A DNA stretch of 64,000 nt from an uncultured Vampirovibrio sp. Its GTDB lineage: Bacteria > Cyanobacteriota > Vampirovibrionia > Gastranaerophilales > Gastranaerophilaceae. The notes under the pieces were generated by a model. It made no database searches, was not told where the DNA came from, and saw only the letters and a list, made by a program, of their open reading frames with translations. The position numbers and the translations under genes are program-made. Below, in pieces: positions 17,872 through 26,813 of the stretch (position 1 is its first letter; each line of letters opens with the position of its first letter). The stretch is from assembly GCA_910577635.1 (NCBI GenBank), contig CAJTNR010000006.1:1-64000 (forward strand), given 5' to 3'.

Positions 17872-18741
17872 ATGGATAAAAACAAAAATTTGGTAGCATA
17901 TCTATTCTTAGTTCCTGCACTTGTATTTTTGGTGGTATTTTTCTTTATACCTTTCTTTCAAACTATTAACTTGAGCTTTTATGATTATTCTAAGGATATC
18001 TACAACCCTGTTTTTGTTGGTTTTGACAATTATTGGAGCTTAATTCATTCTAAGCTGTTTATTAAAACAATCTTCAATACTTTCTTTTTTCTTATTCTCT
18101 GCGTTCCTTTTCTGGTTATTTTTCCTTTGTTTTTGGCAATTCTTATTAATCAGAAAATTATCCTTAAAAATTTTTATAAAATTGTAATTTATCTTCCTGT
18201 TGTGGTTTCAATTGTTGTTGTGGCAATTGCCTTTAAGTGGCTTTATGCGCAAGACGGGCTTTTTAATTACTTTCTTAATAAACTTCACCTTCCTTCAATC
18301 GGCTGGTTGTATGATCCTCGTTTTTCAATGATATCTGTTTCTTTAACTACAATTTTTAAAGGAATCGGTTATTATATGATGATTTATTTGAGCGCTCTAA
18401 TGAGCGTCCCTCAAGAATTATACGAAGCAGCAGAAGTAGACGGAGCAGTTGGTCTAAAAAAACACCTGCTTGTTACAATTCCCCATATTGCTCCTGTTAT
18501 TGCACTTGTAAGCACTATAAGTTCAATTTCTGCTCTTAAGGTTTTTGTTGAAATTTATGTTATGACTAAAGGCGGTCCTTTGGATTCCACTAAAACAATA
18601 GTTTACTATATATATGAAAAAGCCTTTGAGAATCTTGACTTGGGAATTGCTTCAAGTGCTTCTGTTGTTTTGTTAATAATAGTTATGGTTTTTTCAATTA
18701 TCAATATTTTTGTTTTTGAAAAGGATAAATACAGAATATGA
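17872..18741 (+). CDS. ABC transporter permease, MalF/UgpA type
   Basis: 289-residue inner-membrane permease of the carbohydrate (CUT1) ABC family with six predicted membrane helices. The EAA loop is present as YEAAEVDGAVGLKKHLLVTIPHI. It overlaps the second permease gene by four bases. Neither an ATPase nor a solute-binding protein gene is next to the pair, so those parts must be encoded elsewhere. The substrate is probably a sugar or glycerol-phosphate, but cannot be read from this sequence. No clear ribosome-binding site. Confidence 0.88.
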   Translation: MDKNKNLVAYLFLVPALVFLVVFFFIPFFQTINLSFYDYSKDIYNPVFVGFDNYWSLIHSKLFIKTIFNTFFFLILCVPFLVIFPLFLAILINQKIILKNFYKIVIYLPVVVSIVVVAIAFKWLYAQDGLFNYFLNKLHLPSIGWLYDPRFSMISVSLTTIFKGIGYYMMIYLSALMSVPQELYEAAEVDGAVGLKKHLLVTIPHIAPVIALVSTISSISALKVFVEIYVMTKGGPLDSTKTIVYYIYEKAFENLDLGIASSASVVLLIIVMVFSIINIFVFEKDKYRI

Positions 18742-19574
18742 AAATAAAAAATTTATTTATTCATTTGATATTGATTCTTGTTTGTGTTTTATCACTAATT
18801 CCTTTTTTGTGGCTGTTATCGACTGCTCTTAAGGGAAGAAGTGAGAATATTTTTGCTTATCCTCCTGTTTTTATTCCACAGCAGCTGACGCTTGACAATT
18901 TTAGGGAAGTTTTGCGCTTAGTTCCTATAATTCAATATGCAGTTAATAGTTTTATAGTTGCGCTTACAACTGTTTTTTTGAATGTTATTCTTTCCGCTCT
19001 TGCTGCTTATCCTTTAGCAAGGCTTAATTTTTTAGGTAAAAAAGTAATGTTTTTTGCAATTCTTGCAACAATCATGGTTCCTTTTCAGGCAATAATGCTT
19101 CCAAGTTATATAATAACCTTAAAACTTCATCTTGTAGATACATACGGGCTTGCAATGGGATACTTAGGCTTAATTGCACCTTTTGCAGTTAATGCTTTTG
19201 GAATTTTCTTACTTAGAGCTGCTTTTTTGACAATTCCAAGAGAAATTGAACAGAGTGCTGTTATTGATGGGTGTAATTCCTGGCAGATATTTACAAAACT
19301 TCTCCTTCCAATGATTAAACCTTCTTTGGCATTGTTGGCGATTTTTACTTTCATCGGTTCCTGGGGCGAGTTTTTGTGGCCAAGCATCGTTTTAACAAAC
19401 GAAAAGCTATACACTCTTCCTGTCGGGATTAATAACTTATCCAGTGCTTTTAGTTCCGACTACAGACTGGTTGCAGCAGGATCAATAATTTCTATCGTGC
19501 CAATTGTTGTTTTCTTTTTAGCCATGCAAAAATATTTTATCCAAAACTCAAATGACGGAGCAGTCAAAGGATAA
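18738..19574 (+). CDS. ABC transporter permease, MalG/UgpE type
   Basis: 278-residue partner of the preceding permease. It has the typical MalG-like N-terminus (LIPFLWLLSTALKG, then ENIFAYPP), about six membrane helices and the EAA loop IEQSAVIDGCNSWQIFTKLLLP. The two subunits would form a heterodimeric channel. Genes on both sides are unrelated, so the substrate stays open. Confidence 0.88.
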   Translation: MKIKNLFIHLILILVCVLSLIPFLWLLSTALKGRSENIFAYPPVFIPQQLTLDNFREVLRLVPIIQYAVNSFIVALTTVFLNVILSALAAYPLARLNFLGKKVMFFAILATIMVPFQAIMLPSYIITLKLHLVDTYGLAMGYLGLIAPFAVNAFGIFLLRAAFLTIPREIEQSAVIDGCNSWQIFTKLLLPMIKPSLALLAIFTFIGSWGEFLWPSIVLTNEKLYTLPVGINNLSSAFSSDYRLVAAGSIISIVPIVVFFLAMQKYFIQNSNDGAVKG

Positions 19575-19657
19575 GTTTTTCTTGTTTTTTTGAGGATATT
19601 AAAATGCAGTTTAAATTTTGTTATTATAGTTAAAAGTGCAGTAGTGGCTGTGTCATA

Positions 19658-20008
19658 CTACTTTTGATGTAATTCACCCCATTCGCACATTTTATATAAT
19701 ATTGGAATAAATGTTTTTCCAATATTAGACAGACTGTATTCAACTTTAGGCGGAATTTGAGCATATTCTTTTCTTATTATTAGTTTATCTTTTTCAAGTT
19801 CTTTTAAAGTATTGCTTAATGTTTTGTGCGAAACAAGTTTTAGATACCTTTGCAATTCATTAAATCGGATTACATTGTGTCTGTAAATTGCATATAAAAC
19901 AGTCAGCTTATATTTACCGCTAACCAGGGACAAAGTGTAGTTAAATCCTGTTTTTTCAAATTTTTCAACTCTTTTTAAACAATCCGTTTCTTTTGCATTT
20001 TTTCTCAT
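19658..20008 (-). CDS. HxlR-family transcriptional regulator
   Basis: 116-residue winged-helix regulator of the HxlR family. The core reads VSGKYKLTVLYAIYRHNVIRF, then HKTLSNTLKELEKDKLI and PPKVEYSLSNIGKTF. A single cysteine, C10, lies where redox- or electrophile-sensing members carry their reactive Cys. It is divergent from the 20093-20470 gene, with an 84-base gap that probably holds its operator. Control of that neighbour is an inference from this arrangement. Confidence 0.88.
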   Translation of the reverse strand: MRKNAKETDCLKRVEKFEKTGFNYTLSLVSGKYKLTVLYAIYRHNVIRFNELQRYLKLVSHKTLSNTLKELEKDKLIIRKEYAQIPPKVEYSLSNIGKTFIPILYKMCEWGELHQK

Positions 20009-20092
20009 ACTTACAGTTACCTTAATTACCGTACTTGCAAATAATATACTTAAAGATTAACATAATAGATATACAAAATAAAGGAGTTCAAG

Positions 20093-20470
20093 ATGAGAGA
20101 GGCAATTGAAGAATTTAACAAAGTTGAAGCTATTGCAAGAAAATTTATTGAAGCGGTTAAAAACGGTAACAGCGAGATAGTAAAACCTTATTTTTTCGAA
20201 AAAGCTTCATTTTTTGGTCAATTGAATGAACAAGAATATCAATCAGGTTCGATTCAACTTTTTTATGAAACAATTGATAAAATGGGAGCAGTTGGTGATG
20301 ACTATGTTGCAAGAGCTGATGTTTTAAATATCGAAAAAACTATTGCAACAGTAAGAATTATTGAAGACAACTGGCATGGATACAAATTTACAGATTTACT
20401 TGTTATGAATAAAATTCAAGGTGAATGGAGAATCGTAGCTAAAGTTTATGATACATTATCACAAGACTAA
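20093..20470 (+). CDS. Putative lumazine-binding / NTF2-like protein
   Basis: 125-residue protein with an NTF2-like cone fold, close to the 'putative lumazine-binding' family. The helix EAIARKFIEAVKNGNSEIVK is followed by beta strands ending in IQGEWRIVAKVYDT. A good AAGGAG precedes the ATG. No catalytic residues can be assigned. Members often sit next to stress-type regulators, as here with HxlR. Detoxification or small-molecule binding is a guess. Confidence 0.7.
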   Translation: MREAIEEFNKVEAIARKFIEAVKNGNSEIVKPYFFEKASFFGQLNEQEYQSGSIQLFYETIDKMGAVGDDYVARADVLNIEKTIATVRIIEDNWHGYKFTDLLVMNKIQGEWRIVAKVYDTLSQD

Positions 20471-20983
20471 GTAAGAATAAAAAATGACAAACTACAAAAA
20501 GACCTTATAATAAAATGATTTTGTTTGAGAACTATACTCAAAACCATTCCTTTTTGGCATGTGTGAATCACCTTGATATTTGTTATTTTCTGTCTGTATG
20601 TTTTTGCTGGTACTGTGCTGGTGATATAGTGCGCAGCGCAAGCATAAAAGAAAACAGAAATAACAAGTTTTTCTAAAACGAATTGTTAAACCCGCTCAAA
20701 GCTGCGCGAGCAGCCTCTTGTATTGATTTAATATTAATAAAAGAAAAGAATATCGCTATTGCTTATAATACACAAAATCCTCCGGGCTCAAGCGTTAAGG
20801 GTAATTTATTATATTCAAATTTATGGTATAATAAGATAAATTAATACAATAGGAAAGACTGTTGATAAAAGATAAACATTATTAAGGCAAAATTGTTGCA
20901 AGAGTTATGAAATTGGAACAGAGAATATTCTCAGATATCTTGATAAAATTCTTTGAAAAGGAAGAATGGGTATATGACTTGAT
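20471..20983. other. Non-coding / degraded stretch before the decayed island
   Basis: No intact gene is seen. It contains a long imperfect inverted repeat (20580-20666) and, from about 20870, sequence that may be the eroded 5' part of the dinD relic that follows. Short open stretches here are too broken to assign. Confidence 0.5.
20580..20666. repeat. Imperfect inverted repeat with GC-rich centre
   Basis: The arms are TTGTTATTTTCTGT (20580-20593) and ACAGAAATAACAA (20654-20666), pairing with one bulge. The centre carries GCGCAGCGC at about 20631-20639. There is no T-run after it, so it is not an obvious terminator. It could be a structured RNA, an operator or the edge of a lost mobile element. 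Confidence 0.4.
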
Positions 20984-21550
20984 CAATCTGTACTAAGTTT
21001 AAAAGCTGAACCTGTTAAACAATGGCTTGCTAAAGTTGGATACGAACGAATGAAAGAAATGTCAGACCCAACAACTACTATTGTACAAGCAAGAAAAACA
21101 TATAAGAAACTCGGCAGGTCTGACAAGTGGATTCAGCAGAGAATGACAGGTCAAGAAACCAGAAATAAGTTGACTGATTACTGAAAAAGTCCATGAGATA
21201 AAAGAAGGTGAAGAATATGCAATTCTTATTAACATTATTCATCAAGAGCGGAGTGGGTTAAGTGTTAAAGAACATAAGAGCCTAAAAGGATTAAAGTCTC
21301 AGAACTTAAGAGACCATATGAGTGAAGCTGAACTTATTTTTACAGCATTGGCCGAACTTTCAACAAGGCAAGTTGTTGAAAATAGCAATGCCACTGCATG
21401 ATTGAGAATGCTCAAGCAGCTCAAGTCGGCGGAAATATTGCCAAACACGCAAAAGAAGAATATGAAGAAAGAACCGGCACAAAAGCTGCAACAGGCAATA
21501 ATTTCCTTCCTGCAAGCAAGAAACCTGAGCAAATAAAGAAGAAGGATTAA
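20984..21550 (+). pseudogene. dinD: dinD (DNA-damage-inducible protein D) relic
   Basis: Three reading frames in series encode consecutive pieces of a DinD/BRO-N-type protein. From 20984: LKAEPVKQWLAKVGYERM and KWIQQRMTGQETRNKLTDY, ending at TGA (21182) where Trp is expected. From 21192: EYAILINIIHQE, SQNLRDHMSEAELIFTALAE, ending at TGA (21399). From 21401: QVGGNIAKHAKEEYEERTG, then NNFLP, to TAA at 21550. Two frameshifts and the nonsense codons make it clearly inactive. The N-terminal BRO-like part is missing or unrecognisable. DinD genes often sit inside restriction-modification loci, as here. Confidence 0.8.
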
Positions 21551-21560
21551 TGAAACATAA

Positions 21561-22052
21561 CCCCTATATATTGGAATTGAAATGGGTGAACATGCAATTA
21601 CACATTGTGTACCAAGAATGAAAGCTGTTATTGACGGTGAACAAGGTGGAATATCTAAAACCCTTAATTGGCAAGGCGGGGGTGGTTACACCTTCTATGA
21701 TTTAGGTGAAACGATATTTGATGAGAATGGTAATATTAATAAGCAAGTTGATTTCAAAACCCTAGCAAGCCATATATGGTTTATCGAAACCAAGACACCA
21801 TTAAGTAATAATGAAAAGTCTTCGTTACTTGGAATATATAACGAAGCGGCATATTATTTATTATTTAATGGAATATTGGGAGATAAGAAACCAAACGGAG
21901 GAAATGTCTTAACTCAAAAAGTACTGGACTCATTGCCAAAATTTGAAGACAAGAAAGTAATATACGGTGAAGCTACAAGAATGAATACAGAGAAACTTAA
22001 AGCAAATAATATTGTGTTTAAGCAAACCCCGTACGATATAAAGACAAGGTGA
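21561..22052 (+). pseudogene. C-terminal remnant of type III methyltransferase (Mod)
   Basis: The open frame encodes only the last part of a type III DNA adenine methyltransferase. Recognised segments are YIGIEMGEHAITHC, VIDGEQGGISKTLNWQGGGG, LASHIWFIETKTP and GGNVLTQKVLDSLP. The catalytic DPPY motif, SAM motif and recognition region are all missing. The frame is open from 21561, but the first ATG is at 21582. The 5' part appears lost by deletion next to the dinD relic. It cannot be a working methylase. Confidence 0.85.
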
Positions 22053-22054
22053 AG

Positions 22055-22216
22055 ATGACTCCACAGGAAAAAATTGAAATAATCGGAAGCATCATAGGTT
22101 ACTTTGCAGGCATCATTAAAGAAAGAAGTAATATTAAATGTAAAGAATATAAAGAAGCCTTGCAATGCGCCTATTGCTGTTGCAACAGGAGACCAAAGAG
22201 AATTAGATGGTATTAA
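22055..22216 (+). CDS. Small ORF spanning the mod-res junction
   Basis: 53-codon frame starting two bases after the mod remnant stop (MTPQEKIEIIGSIIGYFAGI at its start). The first roughly 35 codons look like a genuine small helical protein. The rest (CAYCCCNRRPKRIRW) reads through res DNA in the wrong frame. It is therefore probably the N-terminal part of a small gene that lay between mod and res and was cut by the deletion that removed the front of res. Confidence 0.35.
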   Translation: MTPQEKIEIIGSIIGYFAGIIKERSNIKCKEYKEALQCAYCCCNRRPKRIRWY

Positions 22217-23759
22217 TATATTTGACCCTAAGTGTCCAATAGAATATGTTATTACAGTTGAAGCATTAAAAGAAGGCTGGGATTGCTCTTTTGCTTATGT
22301 ATTCTGCTCTGTTGCAAGCAGACATTCAACTAAAGATATTGAACAATTATTGGGTAGAGTATTAAGAATGCCTTATGCTAAAACCAGAGAACAAGAAGAA
22401 TTAAATAAAGCATATGCTTTTGTATCTAATACAACATGGCAAGATGGAGTTTCTCAACTTAAAGATAGACTTGTTAAAATGGGGTTTGAAGAAACAGAAA
22501 TTCCAGATACTATTCAGGGTAGATTGCCCATTTTGCTAGGTGGAAAAGAAGAAAAGAAACCTATTACTCTTAATGTATCTGAGTTTGATTTAAAATTATT
22601 CACACCAGAAGAACAAACTAAAATTGAAGTTAAACAAACAGCTATTGGTAAATTGGTATCTATTAAAGAAGATGTTGAAGTTACCCCAGAATTTGAAGAA
22701 AAAATTATTCAAGCTACACCTAAACAAGAGAGAAAATCTGTAGAAATCACCCTGCAAGTTGAATTAAGAAATCGTGTTGTATATGAAAGAACATATCCTT
22801 CACAAGCTGGTAAACCTTTTAAAGTTCCACAATTACAATTATTTGTTGATGACGATTGGACCAAAGATTATGATGAATACTTTATAGACCCAATTGGCAA
22901 GTGGCTGCTTGAATACCAAGCAGCATTAACGGAAGGTGAATTTAGAATAAGGAGCACAGGAACAACAATATCTATTGATATTAATGGCAATCACATTGAA
23001 GATAGATATATTCAAGAAATTCTTGCTTTGAACTTTGGGGACACTCAAACGGACTGGACTATTCCTAAACTGGCAATTTGGCTAACTCAACAGATTCCAG
23101 ATAATTCAATAGCTCAACAAATACAAGTACAGTTCGTAAGGCAACTTATAGAAAATCTATGTATTAATAGAGGTATTGCGTTAAATGATTTATTAAGAAC
23201 AAAATTTATTCTTAAAGACGCCATTAGAGATAAGATAGCTGAGTATAAACATAAAGCTGAACAAACCGGTATGCAAAGAACCTTATTTGACACAGGAGCA
23301 AAAGTTAAGACAGATTTTAACTACAGTATAGATTTTAGCGGCAAATATTATGTTCCTGCAACAGTGTATAGAAGAACGGCATTCAATAAGCATTATTTTT
23401 CTCAAGTTGGAGATATGAATAAAGAAGAAGTTGAATGTGCAAGAATTATCGACAATCTTTTAGAAGTTGAATACTGGGTTAGAAATATTGAAAAACATTC
23501 ATACTCATTTTTCTTACCTATGGCTAATGCTAACTTTTACCCGGATTTTGTTGCACTATTAAAAGATGGCAGGATTCTTATAGTCGAATATAAAGGAGAG
23601 CATTTAGTTACTAATGATGACTCAAAGAACAAAGATACAATAGGACAACTTTGGGAAAAATCCAGCAATGGCAAGTGCCTATTCTTAATGGCAACAAAGA
23701 AAGATGACAAAGGACTAACACTTATTGAGCAAATACAGAATAAAGTAAAATCATTATGA
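22104..23759 (+). pseudogene. C-terminal part of type III restriction enzyme (Res)
   Basis: About 530 residues of a type III Res subunit. The frame starts in the second helicase domain (PIAVATGDQRELDGINIFDP, EALKEGWDCSFAYVFCSVAS, then motif VI EQLLGRVLRMPYA). It runs to the C-terminal endonuclease domain (FYPDFVALLKDGRILIVEYKGEH). The N-terminal Walker A and B helicase half is absent. The apparent TTG start at 22104 lies in foreign sequence. Homology begins near 22165. The nuclease motif is intact, but without ATPase motifs it should not translocate. It is a relic unless the nuclease domain alone is used. Confidence 0.85.
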
Positions 23760-23935
23760 TTGGAATAGAAATTAACTTAGTTGCTAAAATAGAGTCCTTT
23801 TATGATAACTCTAAAAAGTTAAATGTCAATAAGCTCCCGACTTTGGAACTTTATAAGTCCATTATTATCACAATGAAAGAGTCAACACAAGTTTATTATA
23901 ATATGAAAATAGCATTAGGATTAGAGTGTAAATAA
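23756..23935 (+). CDS. Small ORF overlapping res stop
   Basis: 59-residue frame whose ATG overlaps the res stop codon (ATGA), an arrangement typical of real coupled genes. It is rich in K, N, I and L and not recognised. Its middle coincides with one copy of the imperfect direct repeat flanking the fic gene (23772-23831). That makes coding status doubtful, because the same DNA appears outside any gene at 25260-25319. Confidence 0.35.
   Translation: MIGIEINLVAKIESFYDNSKKLNVNKLPTLELYKSIIITMKESTQVYYNMKIALGLECK
23772..23831 (+). repeat. Direct repeat, distal copy (possible att site)
   Basis: 60-base segment about 78% identical by eye to 25260-25319, which abuts and enters the 3' end of tRNA-Leu. 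The best-matching core is a 20-base exact match (23808-23827 and 25296-25315). Beyond the core the distal copy still resembles a degraded tRNA 3' end (GTTCCAAAGTC on the minus strand). It fits an old attachment-site duplication with the fic gene between the copies. Confidence 0.5.
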
Positions 23936-24067
23936 TGCAAACTTAATATGTAAAAAAATACATGCATATGTGTAAATAATTAATAAAATTAATTTTATTA
24001 GAATGCAGTGAAATATGATATTTTGGAGATAAATATGTAAATAATCATTTGCAGCAATGTAAATATT
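23926..24067 (+). repeat. Four iteron-like copies of RTGTAAATAAT upstream of fic
   Basis: The 11-mer GTGTAAATAAT occurs at 23926-23936 and 23970-23980, ATGTAAATAAT at 24035-24045, and ATGTAAATATT at 24057-24067. All are on the same strand just before the fic gene. The region is otherwise AT-rich and without genes. It could be an operator for fic. AT-rich chance repetition is the alternative. Confidence 0.35.
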
Positions 24068-24098
24068 ATGATATATTTAATTACAAAAAGGAAAAAAC

Positions 24099-25238
24099 AT
24101 GTGCCATAAATTAAATTTAGAATTGCCCAAAATTTCTTTTGATAGTAATCTTGTAGAATTAATTACTAAGCTTGAAGTATTAAGACATCAAATTGTACCT
24201 CTTGAAATTGATATAAGATTATTTGCACAGGTAAAGCAAATTTTTTATATGATAGAAAGTTTGCAGTCTGCAAGAATTGAAGGCAACAGAACAACGATTT
24301 CAGATTATGTTGCTTCAAAATTTGAAAATAAAGATAATGTTGATAATATTAAAGAGATTAACAATATAGAAAAAGCAATAAATTATGTCAATCAATGCTT
24401 TTTGGAAGATGAAAATTTTAAAATATCTAATAAGTTTATAAAGGAGTTACACTATATTATTACCAATGATTTAAAGTCGGAGGGTAGCAAAGAAAGTGGT
24501 AAATATAGAAGTTGCAATGTTAGAATCAATAAAGCTGAACACATTCCACCAAATCCGACTGCCGTACCTGGTTTTATGGAAGAATTGGTAGATTGGATTA
24601 ATAAAACAGATAAAATACAAAAACAATTATTAAAAGTTGCAATTGCTCATCATGCTTTTACTTGGATTCATCCATTTGATAATGGCAATGGAAGAATGTC
24701 CAGAATATTGACTTATGCGATTTTAAGGCAATATGGATTTGATATGGCGTTTTTATTAAATTCAACGACCGTTTTTTGTGTTAATAGGGAAAAATATTTT
24801 GAAATGTTAAAACTGGCAGACAAAAACACTAATGAGGGTAAACTGGCTTGGTGTGAGTATGTATTAAACGGATTGTATAATGAAATATCAAAATTATCAA
24901 AACTTATGAATAAACAGTTTTTTGTAGATAAAATCGTTAAGCCAGCCATAAATAGAGCTTATGAATTACACTTTATCAATGATGAATATAAAAAAATTCT
25001 TGAATTGGCATTAAATAAAGAGGACGGAACAATAAAATCCAAGGATATTCAAACTATTATTAAAGATAAAACACCAAGACAAATAAGCCATATTATTGGA
25101 AAAATGCTAGATACTGAACTATTACAGAGATACCATTCTAATAATAGAATTTATGTTTTAAATTTGATGTCTAAGGATTTGGCTACAGGTATGCTAGACT
25201 CCCTTTACAGGGAACAATTTATAAATATTGAAAATTAA
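24099..25238 (+). CDS. Fic-domain AMP transferase, class II
   Basis: 379-residue Fic protein, likely an AMPylase. The catalytic motif HPFDNGNGRMSR is complete, with H191. The N-terminal inhibitory helix carries S-x-x-x-E-G as S57-A-R-I-E61-G, so activity should be autoinhibited in cis. A C-terminal winged-helix-like region (about 300-365) may bind DNA or a partner. AAGGA precedes the ATG, and iteron-like repeats lie upstream. It is intact while its neighbours on the left are relics. It is flanked by the direct repeat ending at tRNA-Leu. Target unknown. Confidence 0.9.
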   Translation: MCHKLNLELPKISFDSNLVELITKLEVLRHQIVPLEIDIRLFAQVKQIFYMIESLQSARIEGNRTTISDYVASKFENKDNVDNIKEINNIEKAINYVNQCFLEDENFKISNKFIKELHYIITNDLKSEGSKESGKYRSCNVRINKAEHIPPNPTAVPGFMEELVDWINKTDKIQKQLLKVAIAHHAFTWIHPFDNGNGRMSRILTYAILRQYGFDMAFLLNSTTVFCVNREKYFEMLKLADKNTNEGKLAWCEYVLNGLYNEISKLSKLMNKQFFVDKIVKPAINRAYELHFINDEYKKILELALNKEDGTIKSKDIQTIIKDKTPRQISHIIGKMLDTELLQRYHSNNRIYVLNLMSKDLATGMLDSLYREQFINIEN

Positions 25239-25259
25239 ATCTATTTGGAACCCGTAAGA

Positions 25260-25319
25260 ATAACTTAAGTACTAAAATAGAGCCTCATCATGGAGACTCT
25301 AAAAAGTTAAATGTCGATA
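25260..25319 (+). repeat. Direct repeat, tRNA-proximal copy (possible att site)
   Basis: Matches 23772-23831 (about 78% by eye, 20-base exact core). It ends a few bases inside the 3' end of tRNA-Leu(CAG). With the distal copy it brackets the fic gene, in the orientation expected for insertion at a tRNA 3' end. No integrase is present between the copies. Confidence 0.5.
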
Positions 25320-25392
25320 GGGGGACTTGAACCCCCATGGATTGCTCCACACGCTCCTGAAACGTGCGTGTCTACCATTTCACCATATCGAC
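25313..25392 (-). tRNA. tRNA-Leu (anticodon CAG)
   Basis: 80-nt class II tRNA on the minus strand. The acceptor arm GTCGATA pairs with TATCGAC. A D-arm GGTGAAATGGTAGACAC follows. The anticodon stem CACGT/GCGTG has loop TTCAGGA. A short variable arm and the T-arm GGGGGTTCAAGTCCCCC complete it. CCA is not encoded. Reads CUG codons. Confidence 0.93.
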
Positions 25393-25447
25393 AGGATATA
25401 TTTAAATTATAACAAAAAAATAAAATTAGTTAATATTATTTAAAAAG

Positions 25448-26266
25448 CTAAACGCCCTTTAATGCTTCATAGCCATACCAGCTGCATTTTCCGTTTTTGC
25501 ACAGTTCCTGCTCAAGCTCTGCCATAACATTCTGATGGGTCATTTCAAAAGTCACCGGAGTGATTGAAATTCTATTTGCACGAACTGCGGCAATGTCTGT
25601 TCCGTCTTCTTCGTGTTTGGAGGTTAGCTCTCCTGCCATCCAGTAGTAGACTTTTCCTCTAGGGTCAATTCTTTTGTCGTAGTTGTTAGTAAACATTTTA
25701 GTTCCGAGTTTAGTAATTTCAATCCCTGCAATATCTTCTTCTTCAAGAGCGGGTGCGTTTATATTTAAAATAGAATTTTTTGGAAAAACTATGTTTTCAA
25801 GCTTTGGTAAAAGTCTGCAGACAAACTTAGCTGTTGAATTAAAATAAGCAGAATCAATTGACATTGAAGATAAAGACACTGCAATTGAAGGATAATTAAG
25901 CATTGCAGCTTCTAAAGCACAGCTTACGGTTCCTGAATAGAGAATATCTTGACCCAGGTTTGGTCCGTGGTTTATTCCTGAAATAACAATATCGGGCAGT
26001 TCGTTTTGCGCTAAGAGCGAACAAATTGCAATTTTAACACAATCACCGGGTGTTCCGTTTGTCACCCAGACTCTTTTAGCGCCATACTGAGACTCAAGTT
26101 CTTCTACTCTTATTGGAGAGTGTAAAGTCAAAGAATGCCCTGCGGCTGAGCGTTCTCTATCAGGAGCTACAACGTAAACTTCGTGTCCTTCTTTGCTTAA
26201 ATTACCAATAAGAGCTTTTATGCCTTGAGCAGCAATGCCGTCATCATTAGAAATTAAAATTTTCAT
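25448..26266 (-). CDS. surE: 5'/3'-nucleotidase SurE
   Basis: 272-residue survival protein E, a divalent-metal nucleoside-monophosphate phosphatase. The N-terminal metal site ILISNDDG, VVAPDRERSAAGHSLTL, VTNGTPGDCV and SGINHGPNLGQDILYSGTV are all intact. Length is typical. It follows the tRNA-Leu on the same strand and stands alone. Confidence 0.95.
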   Translation of the reverse strand: MKILISNDDGIAAQGIKALIGNLSKEGHEVYVVAPDRERSAAGHSLTLHSPIRVEELESQYGAKRVWVTNGTPGDCVKIAICSLLAQNELPDIVISGINHGPNLGQDILYSGTVSCALEAAMLNYPSIAVSLSSMSIDSAYFNSTAKFVCRLLPKLENIVFPKNSILNINAPALEEEDIAGIEITKLGTKMFTNNYDKRIDPRGKVYYWMAGELTSKHEEDGTDIAAVRANRISITPVTFEMTHQNVMAELEQELCKNGKCSWYGYEALKGV

Positions 26267-26312
26267 TAATAAACCTTTATTCTTAAAATCCTATTAATAT
26301 AATACCACGTTT

Positions 26313-26810
26313 TTACGCTTTTATTACTAATAGAAATGCGATTACAGAAATTATACTAAGAACAAGGAAAACTCTTATGAAAATCTTGTTAAATTGCAGC
26401 TTATAAATAAAACCAACAATTGAAGCAAGAATTGTAATAATCCCTACAATCCAATAAAGAATAATACAAGCTAGAATTAAGTTAAAGTTTGTATAGGCAG
26501 TGATGCAAAAAAGTCCATATAAGAAACAAACAAGAGAAAAAATGAATCCTGATAGAACAATATAGCGCCAGGATTTTTTTTCTAATAATTTGTAGTTTAA
26601 GTTAAGTCTAAACAAACTTTCAACCGCAAGAACACTAAAGAATAAAATTGTATAAATAACGCAGTAGAACAAACTTGCAACAATTGTGTAGGACTTAATA
26701 GGAACAGTACTGAAACATACTTTATATAGAATCGGGAAAATTAGAATAAAGAGGTATCCTAGAATTGAGCCTAAATTAACACTTGTTTTTTTTGATAATT
26801 TTTCTAACAT
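26313..26810 (-). CDS. Hypothetical integral membrane protein
   Basis: 165-residue protein with about five predicted membrane helices (starting at residues about 13, 44, 85, 106 and 145), short loops and no recognisable motif. It starts four bases after the glmS stop and is probably cotranscribed with it. No function can be given. Confidence 0.75.
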   Translation of the reverse strand: MLEKLSKKTSVNLGSILGYLFILIFPILYKVCFSTVPIKSYTIVASLFYCVIYTILFFSVLAVESLFRLNLNYKLLEKKSWRYIVLSGFIFSLVCFLYGLFCITAYTNFNLILACIILYWIVGIITILASIVGFIYKLQFNKIFIRVFLVLSIISVIAFLLVIKA

Positions 26811-26813
26811 TTT

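Noticed and set aside
21182..21184. TGA read as Trp (altered genetic code)
   Set aside because: TGA replaces a Trp in the dinD relic, but that gene also has frameshifts. Intact genes here use TGG for Trp and TGA as stop.
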